A DNA stretch of 64,000 nucleotides from VBAT01 sp036520835 (GCA_036520835.1 DATDIX010000041.1:22773-86772), one strand, 5' to 3'. Counted from the stretch's first letter, positions 44,334-51,814 are shown. Numbers and translations are program-made. The notes: generated from the sequence alone by a model not told the origin.

Positions 44334-44362
44334 GGAATTTTTTAATTTGGAATTTTATAAAC

Positions 44363-45235
44363 ATGGCGACAACAGCAACAGCGCATCAATCAAAATGGTG
44401 GAGTGGCGGTAAAAGCCCCTTCAACCTGGAGTACGGCAAACTGATGATGTGGTATTTCCTGATGAGTGATGCGTTCACATTTGGTGCATTCCTGATTTCT
44501 TACGGCTCTATCCGTTTCAGCCAGAACTTCTGGCCGGATCCGAACGTGGTGTTCAATGCGTTTCCGGGAGCAGGACATGCTAACCTTCCCCTGGCTTTCG
44601 TGAGTGTAATGACGTTCATTTTGATCATCAGCTCTGTTACCATGGTGCTGGCTGTACATGCAGGACATAAAGGCGACAGGAACGGCGTGGTCAAATGGAT
44701 AGCCTGGACCATTGTGGGCGGTTTAGCGTTCCTGGGTTGCCAGGCATGGGAATGGCATCACCTGATCACCGGTGAACATGCTGTACTGGCTGATGGCAAG
44801 ATCGAATTCATCGGGCAAACCATGAGAGGCAATCCCTGGGGGGAACTGGTTGAAGGAAGCGCTTTGACGGAAGCTTTGCAAAATTCTTCGCAGCATTCCC
44901 TTGCTTTATTAGCGCATGAACATAATGCAGCGATGACACATGAGCAATTGATGGGGATGCCCAAAGACCAGTTGCTGGGTATGATCAATACGGCAGAACT
45001 GCACATAAGAAAAACTGGCCCGGTTGCATTTGGCGGTTATTTTTATGGTATTACCGGTTTCCACGGCTTCCATGTATTTTCAGGAGTGCTTATCAATATT
45101 GTTATGCTGCTGATGGCCCAGAAAGGAGTATTCGACAGGAAAGGCCATTACCTGATGATCGAGAAAGCGGGTTTGTACTGGCACTTTGTGGACCTGGTGT
45201 GGGTATTCGTGTTCCTGTGTTTCTACCTCATATAA
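44363..45235 (+). CDS. Cytochrome c oxidase subunit III (second copy)
   Basis: Starting at the ATG at 44363, the ~290-residue protein has the subunit III helices (GKLMMWYFLMSDAFTFGAFLISYGSI, AFGGYFYGITGFHGFHVFSGVLINIVML) and closing motif YWHFVDLVWVFVFLCFYLI. A hydrophilic insert of ~70 residues (GQTMRGNPWGELVEGS ... HEHNAAMTHEQL) lies in the middle, rich in His. An upstream GTG/ATG reading at 44303 would add a repeat-derived HPERSEG peptide and is rejected. Two subunit III genes in a row are usual in this operon type. Confidence 0.92.
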   Translation: MATTATAHQSKWWSGGKSPFNLEYGKLMMWYFLMSDAFTFGAFLISYGSIRFSQNFWPDPNVVFNAFPGAGHANLPLAFVSVMTFILIISSVTMVLAVHAGHKGDRNGVVKWIAWTIVGGLAFLGCQAWEWHHLITGEHAVLADGKIEFIGQTMRGNPWGELVEGSALTEALQNSSQHSLALLAHEHNAAMTHEQLMGMPKDQLLGMINTAELHIRKTGPVAFGGYFYGITGFHGFHVFSGVLINIVMLLMAQKGVFDRKGHYLMIEKAGLYWHFVDLVWVFVFLCFYLI

Positions 45236-45301
45236 AAATATATTGGAACCCGCCTGCCGGCGGGCAGGTTTGAGATTTGTTAATTTGAAATTTAATATAG
45301 T

Positions 45302-45760
45302 ATGCAACATCCGGCTTTTGAAGAAGTAAGTTTTCATCATCATACAGACGATGCTGAGTTTAAAAGAAGGGTCAAAAAGACAACGATCCTGCTGTCAATC
45401 ATTACGGTGATTGAACTGGGAATAGGCTTAAGCATTTACCTGATACATAAAGGACCAGACCCCAGCCACCTGCTGGTGCTGATGTTCAAAGGCATGGTGT
45501 GTATCCTCTCGCTGGCAAAAGCTTATTATATCGTATCTGTTTTTATGCACCTCGGCGATGAGATCAGGAATATGATCATGACCATCGTTGTGCCTTTGTT
45601 GCTGTTCATCTGGTTCATTGCCGCATTTATCATAGATGGCAATTCTTATAAGAACCTGCGTAATACCTACGACAAGCATTTCCAGGAGAGCACTACACCA
45701 AAGGAACATCATGAGGCGGTGGAAGAAAAAGCCCCGGAGAAAAAATCAGAGAAGCAATAG
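45302..45760 (+). CDS. Cytochrome c oxidase subunit IV-type small membrane protein
   Basis: Three membrane helices are seen (TTILLSIITVIELGIGLSIYL, LVLMFKGMVCILSLAKAYYIVSVFM and IMTIVVPLLLFIWFIAAFII). The family segment YYIVSVFMHLGDEIRNM matches the prokaryotic COX4 type. The charged C-terminus (EEKAPEKKSEKQ) and the His-rich N-terminus are cytoplasmic or flexible. It helps assemble or stabilise the oxidase and ends the structural oxidase genes. A strong terminator follows. Confidence 0.9.
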   Translation: MQHPAFEEVSFHHHTDDAEFKRRVKKTTILLSIITVIELGIGLSIYLIHKGPDPSHLLVLMFKGMVCILSLAKAYYIVSVFMHLGDEIRNMIMTIVVPLLLFIWFIAAFIIDGNSYKNLRNTYDKHFQESTTPKEHHEAVEEKAPEKKSEKQ

Positions 45761-45785
45761 GCCAAGAGACAAAGAGATTTTAAAC

Positions 45786-45831
45786 GAGAAAAAGAGAGAA
45801 GGATACCAAACTGCTCTCTTTTTCTCTTTTT
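45786..45831 (+). terminator. Intrinsic terminator after the oxidase structural genes
   Basis: GAGAAAAAGAGAG pairs perfectly over 13 bases with CTCTCTTTTTCTC, with a 15-base loop, followed by TTTTT. It separates the act-cox structural genes from the Sco and DUF420 genes, which would then need a second promoter or read-through. Confidence 0.8.
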
Positions 45832-45926
45832 AGCCTGGTGACTTTTTCGGTTTATAGCAAATCCTCTTTTTCTCTTAGCCTTAGACCAACATGCAATAAC
45901 TTCGCATTCGCAGAAAACATACAATT

Positions 45927-46754
45927 GTGACAAGAACCGCTCTATATGCTTTGATCCTGGCTTTGCTCATACCGCTGGTCAGTTATTTTATTGTAAAACG
46001 TACCAGCGAATCAGCCGTGCAAATGCCGCGGCATTACCTGCTTGATTCAACTACCACTACGGTGAAGAACGGAAAACAGGTAGTTGATTCTGTATGGCAC
46101 CGGCTGCCGGAATTTTCATTCACCAATCAACTGGGACAAACAGTTTCCTGGAAAGATATTCACGGGAAGGTGGTAGTGGTTGATTTTTTCTTTACACACT
46201 GTCCGACTATCTGTCCGGCGCTTACCAAAAGCATGAAGCGGTTCCAGGATGGGGTCACTAATTCCAAAAGAGTAGGTGATAAAACACCCGATTTTCTTCA
46301 TCTCCTTTCTTTCAGTATAGATCCTGAAAGGGATTCAACCGAAAGATTGAAAATGTGGGCCGACCGTTTCCAGGTCAATCCGGATCAGTGGTGGTTGCTC
46401 ACGGGACCCAAGAAAGAGATATACGATATGGCCATCAATGAAATGAAGATCGGTATCGTGGATGGCAAGGGGATCGACACCAGTTTTATTCATACAGATC
46501 ATTTTGTATTGATAGATACCAACCGTCATGTCCGTGGTTATTATCACGGGCTTGACTCTGTTTCCATGTCAAGGCTGTCTGAAGATATTATCCTCCTTAC
46601 GCTGGAAAAAGACAGGACCAAAAAAAGTTTCCTCGCCGGCAAACTGCAATTACTGGCAGTCGTCTTCCTGATGGCGATCGGGTCCGTCGGGGTATTTTTA
46701 TTCATATTCAGAAAAAAGAAAAATAATGTTAGCGCCGGTCTGGAAAAGAAATGA
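45927..46754 (+). CDS. SCO1/SenC-family copper chaperone
   Basis: A GTG start gives an N-terminal membrane anchor (ALYALILALLIPLVSYFIV). The thioredoxin-like domain contains the copper-binding CPTIC near residue 91 and the distal His in DHFVLIDTNRHVRGYY. A second hydrophobic helix near the C-terminus (LQLLAVVFLMAIGSVGVFLFIF) is less usual. Sco proteins deliver copper to the CuA site of CoxB. The gene overlaps DUF420 by 29 bases. Confidence 0.92.
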   Translation: MTRTALYALILALLIPLVSYFIVKRTSESAVQMPRHYLLDSTTTTVKNGKQVVDSVWHRLPEFSFTNQLGQTVSWKDIHGKVVVVDFFFTHCPTICPALTKSMKRFQDGVTNSKRVGDKTPDFLHLLSFSIDPERDSTERLKMWADRFQVNPDQWWLLTGPKKEIYDMAINEMKIGIVDGKGIDTSFIHTDHFVLIDTNRHVRGYYHGLDSVSMSRLSEDIILLTLEKDRTKKSFLAGKLQLLAVVFLMAIGSVGVFLFIFRKKKNNVSAGLEKK

Positions 46755-47310
46755 TAAGAAAGCAAGAAGGCTCATTATTGCTTTTTCCCTTGTTGTCTTT
46801 ATTGCTGTTGTTGCATTAAGCCGGGTAAAGCTGGAGGTGGAGCTGGGATTTGATGTGCATTTCTTTGCATTGATCAATGCCATGATCAATTCTTGTGTGG
46901 CGATCCTGCTGGTACTGGCACTGATAGCGGTAAAGCGTAAAAAATACCAGGCCCATAAAAAATTGATGCTGACAGCGATGGTGCTTTCCATACTTTTCCT
47001 CGTCAGTTATATCTGTCACCATTTGTTTGCAGGTGATACCAAATTTGGCGATATGGATCATAATGGTATTATCAGCGAAGCAGAAAAAAACAATGAAAGC
47101 TCTCTGCGAATTATTTACTATATCATCCTTGGTACACATATCCCTTTGGCGGGTATCATCCTTCCTTTTATTTTATTTACTGCTTACAGGGCCCTTATTG
47201 GCGAATGGGCCCAGCATAAAAAACTTGCCCGCATCACCTGGCCTATCTGGTTTTATGTAGCGGTGACGGGAGTGCTGGTCTACTGGATGATCAGTCCTTA
47301 CTATACTTAG
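46726..47310 (+). CDS. DUF420 membrane protein with EF-hand-like loop
   Basis: The 194-residue protein has four to five membrane helices and the DUF420 (YozB/CtaM-like) segments NAMINSCVAILLVLALIAVKRKKYQAHKKLM and YYIILGTHIPLAGIILPFI. Relatives are linked to assembly of heme A oxidases. Between the second and third helices, residues 109-120 (DMDHNGIISEAE) match a canonical 12-residue EF-hand calcium loop at every ligand position. It overlaps the Sco gene and so is co-translated with it. Confidence 0.9.
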   Translation: MLAPVWKRNDKKARRLIIAFSLVVFIAVVALSRVKLEVELGFDVHFFALINAMINSCVAILLVLALIAVKRKKYQAHKKLMLTAMVLSILFLVSYICHHLFAGDTKFGDMDHNGIISEAEKNNESSLRIIYYIILGTHIPLAGIILPFILFTAYRALIGEWAQHKKLARITWPIWFYVAVTGVLVYWMISPYYT

Positions 47311-47333
47311 CCACGATATCATAGTTTTAATAC

Positions 47334-48383
47334 ATGAAGAAAGGTTTTGTTTTCACCATTCATAGTATCGCCGGTCTTTTAGCCGGTTTATTTATATTGC
47401 TGATGTCGCTGTCAGGCGCCCTGCTGGTTTTTCATGACGAACTGGATAGTTTACAGTATCCTTCGATAATTACGGAAGGCAATAAAGAGATCATTTCCAT
47501 TGACAGCGCATACAGGAGTTTGCAGAAGCAGTATCCTCATGCGCAAATAAGCAATTGCCATCTTTCCCGGCAGGCATCAGCGCCGTTCATCTTCTTTGTT
47601 TACGAGCCATCCTTCAGAGAAGGAAAAGAAGCGATGCAGGTTTTCATACACCCGCAAACAGGAATGGTGCTGAAGACCAAAGGCAGCCGGGATGGCTTTA
47701 TGAGTTGGGTGGATACATTACACGGCTCTCTTCATTTGGGTAAAAAAGGAGAATGGCTGCTTGGTTTTTTTGCACTTGTCTTTTTACTCAGTCTTGTAAC
47801 GGGAATCATCCTATACCGGAAGAACCTGGTGGCTGTGCTAACCTTTCGGAAAACCGTTTTCCGGAAAGGAAACCTGCACCAGCTGATAGGCGTATATGCA
47901 TTGCTGTTCAACCTGCTGATCGGGATAACCGGCTTGTGGATGCAGCGTTATGTTTTTAAAAAGGATTTTTACCGGGCCTATAATTATACACCGGTTCTTA
48001 AGGCATCACCGTCTTTGTTTTATTCAATAGATAGTTCGTTTGAAAAGTTAAAAGAAAAGTATCCTGCATTTACAGGCCATGTGATCTATTTTGCGCAAAG
48101 TAAAAAGGGGAAGACGGCTGTTTACGGTAGCCAAAGCAGCAATTCGTTCATTCATTCAAAAAAATATGCCGATGCTATTTCCCTGGATAGTGCCGGCAAT
48201 ATAGCATCCACCCGGTTTGTGAACGAAATAAGTTCTGCTGACCGTTATGATATCATCAATTCGCAGATCCATTATGGGAAATATGGTGGTTGGCCGGTCA
48301 AGCTCATTTATTGTTTATTTGGGCTGACGGGAGGGTTGTTGAGTATTACCGGGTTTTTGTTGTGGGTAAAAAGAAAGAAATGA
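47334..48383 (+). CDS. PepSY-associated membrane protein
   Basis: The 349-residue protein opens with the PepSY_TM helix (TIHSIAGLLAGLFILLMSLSGALLVF) and has the pattern SWVDTLHGSLHLGKKGEWLLGFFALVFLLSLVTGI. A third helix block (LHQLIGVYALLFNLLIGITGLWM) and a closing helix follow, with extracellular PepSY-like domains between them. Relatives are linked to iron or flavin reduction in the membrane. It starts 24 bases after DUF420, but its relation to the oxidase is not clear. Confidence 0.85.
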   Translation: MKKGFVFTIHSIAGLLAGLFILLMSLSGALLVFHDELDSLQYPSIITEGNKEIISIDSAYRSLQKQYPHAQISNCHLSRQASAPFIFFVYEPSFREGKEAMQVFIHPQTGMVLKTKGSRDGFMSWVDTLHGSLHLGKKGEWLLGFFALVFLLSLVTGIILYRKNLVAVLTFRKTVFRKGNLHQLIGVYALLFNLLIGITGLWMQRYVFKKDFYRAYNYTPVLKASPSLFYSIDSSFEKLKEKYPAFTGHVIYFAQSKKGKTAVYGSQSSNSFIHSKKYADAISLDSAGNIASTRFVNEISSADRYDIINSQIHYGKYGGWPVKLIYCLFGLTGGLLSITGFLLWVKRKK

Positions 48384-48394
48384 ATTTTGTTGTT

Positions 48395-48784
48395 TTAAAA
48401 CCCCAGTTCTTCTGCCGGGTTCCAAAACAGTTTTTCAAAATCAACCACGGTATCATTTTTTACCTTAATGCCTTCTTTTCTCAGTCGCTTTTCCATAGAA
48501 CCGGGCGGAGTAAAATGATGTTTACCGCTCAGGATACCATTGCGGTTCACTACACGATGGGCAGGTACTGCAGGTCTTACTCTTCCTGCGCCATTCATGG
48601 CCCAGCCAACCATGCGTGCAGATAATTTTGTACCGAGGCAGGCGGCAATAGCGCCATAAGATGTCACCCGGCCTTTGGGTATCTGTCTCGCTACTTCATA
48701 CACCAGTTCAAAAAAGCTTTCCTCTTTTTTACCCGAGGGCTTTATTGATTTTAATTTGACAGAAGTTTTTTTTGATGTCGGCAT
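48395..48784 (-). CDS. MGMT-family DNA-binding protein, alkyltransferase-like (ATL)
   Basis: The 129-residue protein has the MGMT DNA-binding fold (IPKGRVTSYGAIAACLG, residues ~40-60; MVGWAMNGAG). In the active-site motif, normally PCHR, it reads PAHRVV, so the methyl-accepting Cys is replaced by Ala. That is the mark of alkyltransferase-like proteins, which bind O6-alkylguanine and hand the lesion to nucleotide excision repair rather than removing it. Confidence 0.88.
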   Translation of the reverse strand: MPTSKKTSVKLKSIKPSGKKEESFFELVYEVARQIPKGRVTSYGAIAACLGTKLSARMVGWAMNGAGRVRPAVPAHRVVNRNGILSGKHHFTPPGSMEKRLRKEGIKVKNDTVVDFEKLFWNPAEELGF

Positions 48785-48795
48785 AGAAAACGAAA

Positions 48796-49029
48796 TTATT
48801 TATTTGAAGAATCTTCTAAGTCCCCTTTAGAGCTTGTCCCGAATTCATTTCGGGAGAGTTTGGGGGCTAACTCGCTTCGCCTTGGTTCCGGTACACTTTC
48901 ATAATTAAAAGGACAATGCAGGCACCCGTTGCCGCAGCAATATCCTCTTTCCAAATGATATTGCCTGGTGAGCACAACAAACCCCGCTTCGTTCAGGTAA
49001 TAATGAATGCCTTCAATCAATTCCTGCAT
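48796..49029 (-). CDS. DUF5522 small protein with repeat-derived C-terminus
   Basis: The first ~48 residues are the DUF5522 core, with the Cys cluster HLERGYCCGNGCLHCPF that could bind metal. The ~30 residues after it (LAPKLSRNEFGTSSKGDL) are read from nested palindromic repeats at 48812-48872 and are probably not functional. The start overlaps TrmB by 17 bases. The Cys set is intact; the function is unknown. Confidence 0.8.
   Translation of the reverse strand: MQELIEGIHYYLNEAGFVVLTRQYHLERGYCCGNGCLHCPFNYESVPEPRRSELAPKLSRNEFGTSSKGDLEDSSNK
48812..48872. repeat. Junction-type repeat end with nested palindrome, in the DUF5522 tail
   Basis: TCTAAGTCCCCTTTAG matches the right end of the act junction elements (TCTAAAAGTCCCTTTAGGG). 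It is interrupted by AGCTTGTCCCGAATTCATT TCGGGA, and GAGTTTGGGGG then continues. The insert is a relative of the palindrome at 22341-22363. Confidence 0.5.
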
Positions 49030-49723
49030 GCGCTTTCAATGCTTGTTTTAATTCTTCATCTTTTTCTTTGCCCGGTAATTGTTCAGGCAGGGAAAAACAG
49101 AGATAGTGAATACGGTTGCTTCCCGCAATGTCCAGCGATTCGTAATGCGTTTTGATCTTTAATTCTTCGGGGATGACCGCTTCATTATATACATCATCAT
49201 GATCGGTATGTAAAATACAGCCATACAGGCTGATCACTTCTTTCGTAAAGTGATAGAGATCGGGGCTGTCTGTTTTTAAATGGATCAACCCGCCCGGGGC
49301 AAGGAATTGCTGGTAGAGCCGGAGAAACTTTGGATGTGTCAGTCTTTTTTTTGCTTTAGACATCCGCAACTGCGGATCAGGAAATGTGATCCATATCTCC
49401 GCCACTTCATTGGCTGAAAAATAATCGTTGACCTGGTCTATCTGTGTTCGCAGGAAAGCGACGTTATGCAAATTATTTTGCAGGGCTTTCTTTGCTCCCA
49501 CCCAGATGCGGTTCCCTTTCAGGTCAACACCAATAAAGTTTTTACCGGGATATAATTGTCCAAGACCTACAGCGTATTCACCTTTACCACAGGCCAGTTC
49601 CAGTATAACCGGTTTTTCATTTTTAAAAAATGCATTCCATTTGCCGGCTATCTCCCGCGGAAACTGCAGCACATTGTGAAATGTATTCAGTTCGGCAAAC
49701 CGTTCCAGTTTTTTCTGACCCAT
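49013..49723 (-). CDS. trmB: tRNA (guanosine(46)-N7)-methyltransferase TrmB
   Basis: TrmB methylates G46 in the tRNA variable loop using S-adenosylmethionine. The SAM-binding motif ELACGKGEYAVGLGQLYPGKNFIGVDLKG lies near residues 40-70. The family signature EIWITFPDPQLRMSKAKKRLTHPKFL is present, although R replaces the more usual W/K pattern in part. The ATG at 49723 is chosen over a TTG at 49732. It overlaps DUF5522, which in turn lies 11 bases from the MGMT-like gene, so the three genes form an operon. Confidence 0.94.
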   Translation of the reverse strand: MGQKKLERFAELNTFHNVLQFPREIAGKWNAFFKNEKPVILELACGKGEYAVGLGQLYPGKNFIGVDLKGNRIWVGAKKALQNNLHNVAFLRTQIDQVNDYFSANEVAEIWITFPDPQLRMSKAKKRLTHPKFLRLYQQFLAPGGLIHLKTDSPDLYHFTKEVISLYGCILHTDHDDVYNEAVIPEELKIKTHYESLDIAGSNRIHYLCFSLPEQLPGKEKDEELKQALKAHAGID

Positions 49724-49762
49724 CAGGAGCAAAAATAAAAGAAAATAAGGCGGTAAGGAATA

Positions 49763-50689
49763 TCAGAATTTAAGCAACAGCCCAACCCCCACCAGCGATT
49801 TTACCTGTAAGGCCGGTGATGTTCTGTTGGGGCCAAACAATTTTGCATCATCATCATAGATCAGGTCGAGTCCCCAGGTTACCGATAATATCTTTGATAT
49901 TTTGGCGCTAAACGTATTGCTCATATTGATATCCACATTCTGCGGGTTGTGGCGATAGTTTGAAAACAGGTCAAGCCTTCCTTTATAGGTCAATACTTTA
50001 TTGAACTCTTTGAGGTAATTGATCGTAACAAAAGCGCCGAATTCAAGAATGTAGTTTTCCCCGGGTTTTACACCATAAAGACCTTTATTGGACAGGGCAG
50101 TATCCATGACTATTACCCAGCGGGCAGTGGCAGGAGAAATGAAGATGGAAAGATCTTTGTTGGGTTTATAATCAAGACCGGCGCCTAACAAAAAATACCC
50201 CGGAGCCATGAAGGTGGAGGAAAAGGCTTTTACATCATCCTGGTAAGTATATCCATCAAAAAATTGTGAACGAAGATTGACAAGCCCCGACACACTGACC
50301 TTCTTACTGATGGCATACCCGTATTTGGAAAGAAGGTCAAAGCGGTCGTCATTCTTGCGGCTGCCCAGGCTTGTTGTTTTTACATAACCCAGGTTAAAAT
50401 CAAAAGTATTGTCCCAGCTGTGTTTCCCTTTTTTATAAAAGGCATAGAGATTAAGCAATGAATTTACTGAAATGGAAAAATCTTCTCCGCCTGCCGCCCA
50501 GTTACTGAGAGAGCCTTGTGAAAGGTTCAGGCTGTACAACCCGCCCACTCTCCATATTTTAGAGGCAGTATCGTTCGGGTCTTTGGCGATCTTGCGGCCT
50601 GACTCTGACTGAAGTTTTTTTACCGTCTCATCCTGTGCATAGGATACTAATACGGAAAGCACAGCTGCGATAAGCAGAATTTTTTTCAT
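49763..50689 (-). CDS. DUF3078 outer-membrane-like protein
   Basis: A signal peptide (LLIAAVLSVLVSYAQ) precedes ~285 residues with the DUF3078 pattern: WRVGGLYSLNLSQGSLSNWAAGGEDF, NTFDFNLGYVKT and the final VGVGLLLKF. Alternating hydrophobic and polar strands and the aromatic C-terminus suggest an outer-membrane beta-barrel. It is widespread in Bacteroidota; function unknown. The gene is followed upstream by the structured RNA locus. Confidence 0.85.
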   Translation of the reverse strand: MKKILLIAAVLSVLVSYAQDETVKKLQSESGRKIAKDPNDTASKIWRVGGLYSLNLSQGSLSNWAAGGEDFSISVNSLLNLYAFYKKGKHSWDNTFDFNLGYVKTTSLGSRKNDDRFDLLSKYGYAISKKVSVSGLVNLRSQFFDGYTYQDDVKAFSSTFMAPGYFLLGAGLDYKPNKDLSIFISPATARWVIVMDTALSNKGLYGVKPGENYILEFGAFVTINYLKEFNKVLTYKGRLDLFSNYRHNPQNVDINMSNTFSAKISKILSVTWGLDLIYDDDAKLFGPNRTSPALQVKSLVGVGLLLKF

Positions 50690-50879
50690 ACAAGGTTTTT
50701 TAGTTGATAATAGTAATGGTTAGGTAAGATAAATAAATAGTAATAAAAAGTAATACCACTTTTTATTTCCCATCACACCCGGATATTTTAATTGTTGATA
50801 GTTGGTTCAACGATCTTGTTGTGAAGAGAGTAAAAAGGGGAAGCGCAATGGTAGTTGTCAGTTAGGTTATGGCAGGCAT

Positions 50880-50912
50880 AAAAAAACCTGCATATCAAGA
50901 GATACACAGGTT
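50880..50912 (-). terminator. Intrinsic terminator of the tRNA-like RNA
   Basis: Read on the minus strand, AACCTGTGTATC and GATATGCAGGTT pair over 12 positions (two are G-U) around a TCTT loop, directly followed by a run of seven T. It starts 18 bases after the end of the tRNA-like domain and marks the 3' end of the transcript. Confidence 0.85.
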
Positions 50913-50930
50913 ACACTCACATGAGAAAAC

Positions 50931-51107
50931 TGGGCTGTAGGGGGAGGGATCGAACCTCCACGGAGCAGTTAGTTGTAGCACAAAGTTCAGTGGTCGACCC
51001 TGGTCGCTTATGTATTGCTACACTTGCGGCTCTATGCTATATTTATCCTGTTACCTCCACCCCCGAGACAAGAGGGCATGTCTGCCAAAAATTTCATCAC
51101 CCCACAG
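50931..51107 (-). ncRNA. tRNA-like structured RNA with a giant (~99 nt) variable arm
   Basis: On the minus strand all cloverleaf parts are seen. The acceptor is CTGTGGGG (51107-51100) with CCCTACAG (50942-50935), 8 pairs with one G-U, then C and CCA (50933-50931). T8 and G9 precede the D-stem ATG/CAT (51097-51095, 51080-51078), whose 14-nt loop holds GG. The anticodon stem is CCCTC/GGGGG (51076-51072, 51064-51060) with a 7-nt loop carrying T33. The T-arm is GGAGG-TTCGATC-CCTCC (50959-50943). Where a class II tRNA has a short arm, there are ~99 nt closed by TGGAG/CTCCG. Inside are a stem TGTAGCA/TGCTACA and a hairpin CGAC-CAGG-GTCG. The anticodon would be GUC with U37, so normal decoding is doubtful. 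It is not tmRNA: no tag frame and no TTCGAC D-loop. Confidence 0.6.
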
Positions 51108-51114
51108 TATATTT

Positions 51115-51190
51115 GGGATTACGTAGATTGTAGAAGATTTCCGAGAACCCTTCTTTTCTCCTTGCCATCCCTGATTAAAAGAACTTGATA
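51115..51190 (-). other. Folded 5' leader of the tRNA-like RNA
   Basis: From the predicted start near 51189 the transcript runs ~80 nt before the acceptor stem. GGGAT (51171-51167) can pair with ATCCC (51119-51115), enclosing a hairpin GAGAA (51160-51156) / TTCTC (51147-51143). The leader may be removed by RNase P or be a part of the working RNA. Confidence 0.4.
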
Positions 51191-51193
51191 AGA

Positions 51194-51226
51194 CAAATTT
51201 AGGCTTACAGGTCCTTTCGTTCCAAA
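51194..51226 (-). promoter_or_regulatory. Bacteroidota-type promoter of the tRNA-like RNA
   Basis: On the minus strand a -33 TTTG (51226-51223) and a -7 TAAATTTG (51201-51194) are separated by 21 bases, close to the known Bacteroidota consensus TTTG-N19-21-TAnnTTTG. Transcription would start near 51189 and run toward the tRNA-like domain. No protein start lies downstream on this strand before the terminator. Confidence 0.65.
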
Positions 51227-51310
51227 TTTTTCAATAATTATTTTATAATTATAGATAATATTCAAAAAATTACTATTTTTAGTGAACAAATCAAAAAATG
51301 AGTTTATAAA

Positions 51311-51778
51311 ATGGCAGCTAAATTAAATCTCGACAAACTCGACCTTCAGATCATTCACAACATGATGGAGAATGCGGAGATATCGTATGCCGACCTGGGC
51401 AAAAAATTGTTTGTGTCCGGGGGCACGATCCATGTCCGCATCAAAAAACTGCAGGAAGCGGGGGTGGTAAAAGGAACCCGGCTCAGCGCCGACCTGAAAT
51501 TACTCGGATATGATGTCATTGCTTTTATTGGCATTTACCTGAAAGAAAGTTCGCTGTATGATACCGTTGCCAAAGAACTGCAGAAGATGCCGGAGATAGT
51601 AAGGCTAAATTATACAACAGGCAATTATAGTATGTTTGCTGAAATTGTTTGTAAAGACATCTCTCAGCTAAGGTCTGTATTGCACGACCAGTTGCAAAAG
51701 ATCAAGGGTATCGAAAGAACCGAAACTTTTATATCGCTGGAGGAAAGCTTTAGCAGGAACGTAAAAGTGGTAAGCTGA
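51311..51778 (+). CDS. Lrp/AsnC family transcriptional regulator
   Basis: The 155-residue protein has an N-terminal winged helix (DKLDLQIIHNMMENAEISYADLGKKLFVSGGTIHVRIKKLQEAGVV) and a C-terminal RAM/AsnC ligand domain (YDVIAFIGIYLKE ... RLNYTTGNYSMFAEIVC). Regulators of this class bind amino acids and control transport or metabolism genes. It is divergent from the tRNA-like RNA gene and its A/T-rich upstream region is typical of autoregulated lrp genes. Confidence 0.92.
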   Translation: MAAKLNLDKLDLQIIHNMMENAEISYADLGKKLFVSGGTIHVRIKKLQEAGVVKGTRLSADLKLLGYDVIAFIGIYLKESSLYDTVAKELQKMPEIVRLNYTTGNYSMFAEIVCKDISQLRSVLHDQLQKIKGIERTETFISLEESFSRNVKVVS

Positions 51779-51814
51779 TACAATTGCTGTTTATATGAAC
51801 CGGTATGATCACTG

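Larger units (their letters stand above)
50690..51310. other. 620-base gap containing the tRNA-like RNA locus
   Basis: The gap separates DUF3078 (minus) from the Lrp regulator (plus). It holds a minus-strand promoter, a ~310-base predicted transcript with a tRNA-like domain, and a terminator (listed separately). The last 110 bases, 51200-51310, are A/T-rich and must also serve the divergent lrp promoter. The plus-strand frame 50921-51133 is an artefact of the structured RNA. Confidence 0.7.

Noticed and set aside
44303..44362. Longer N-terminus for the second subunit III gene
   Set aside because: The extra 20 residues come from an HPERSEG-type repeat; the ATG at 44363 fits the family start.
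50921..51133. 70-residue plus-strand frame
   Set aside because: It is the reverse complement of the structured RNA and has no protein-like composition.
50880..51226. tmRNA (ssrA)
   Set aside because: The transcript length is near that of tmRNA and the T-arm fits, but there is no tag reading frame ending in Ala-Ala-stop, no GGNTTCGAC 5' segment, and a real D-stem is present.
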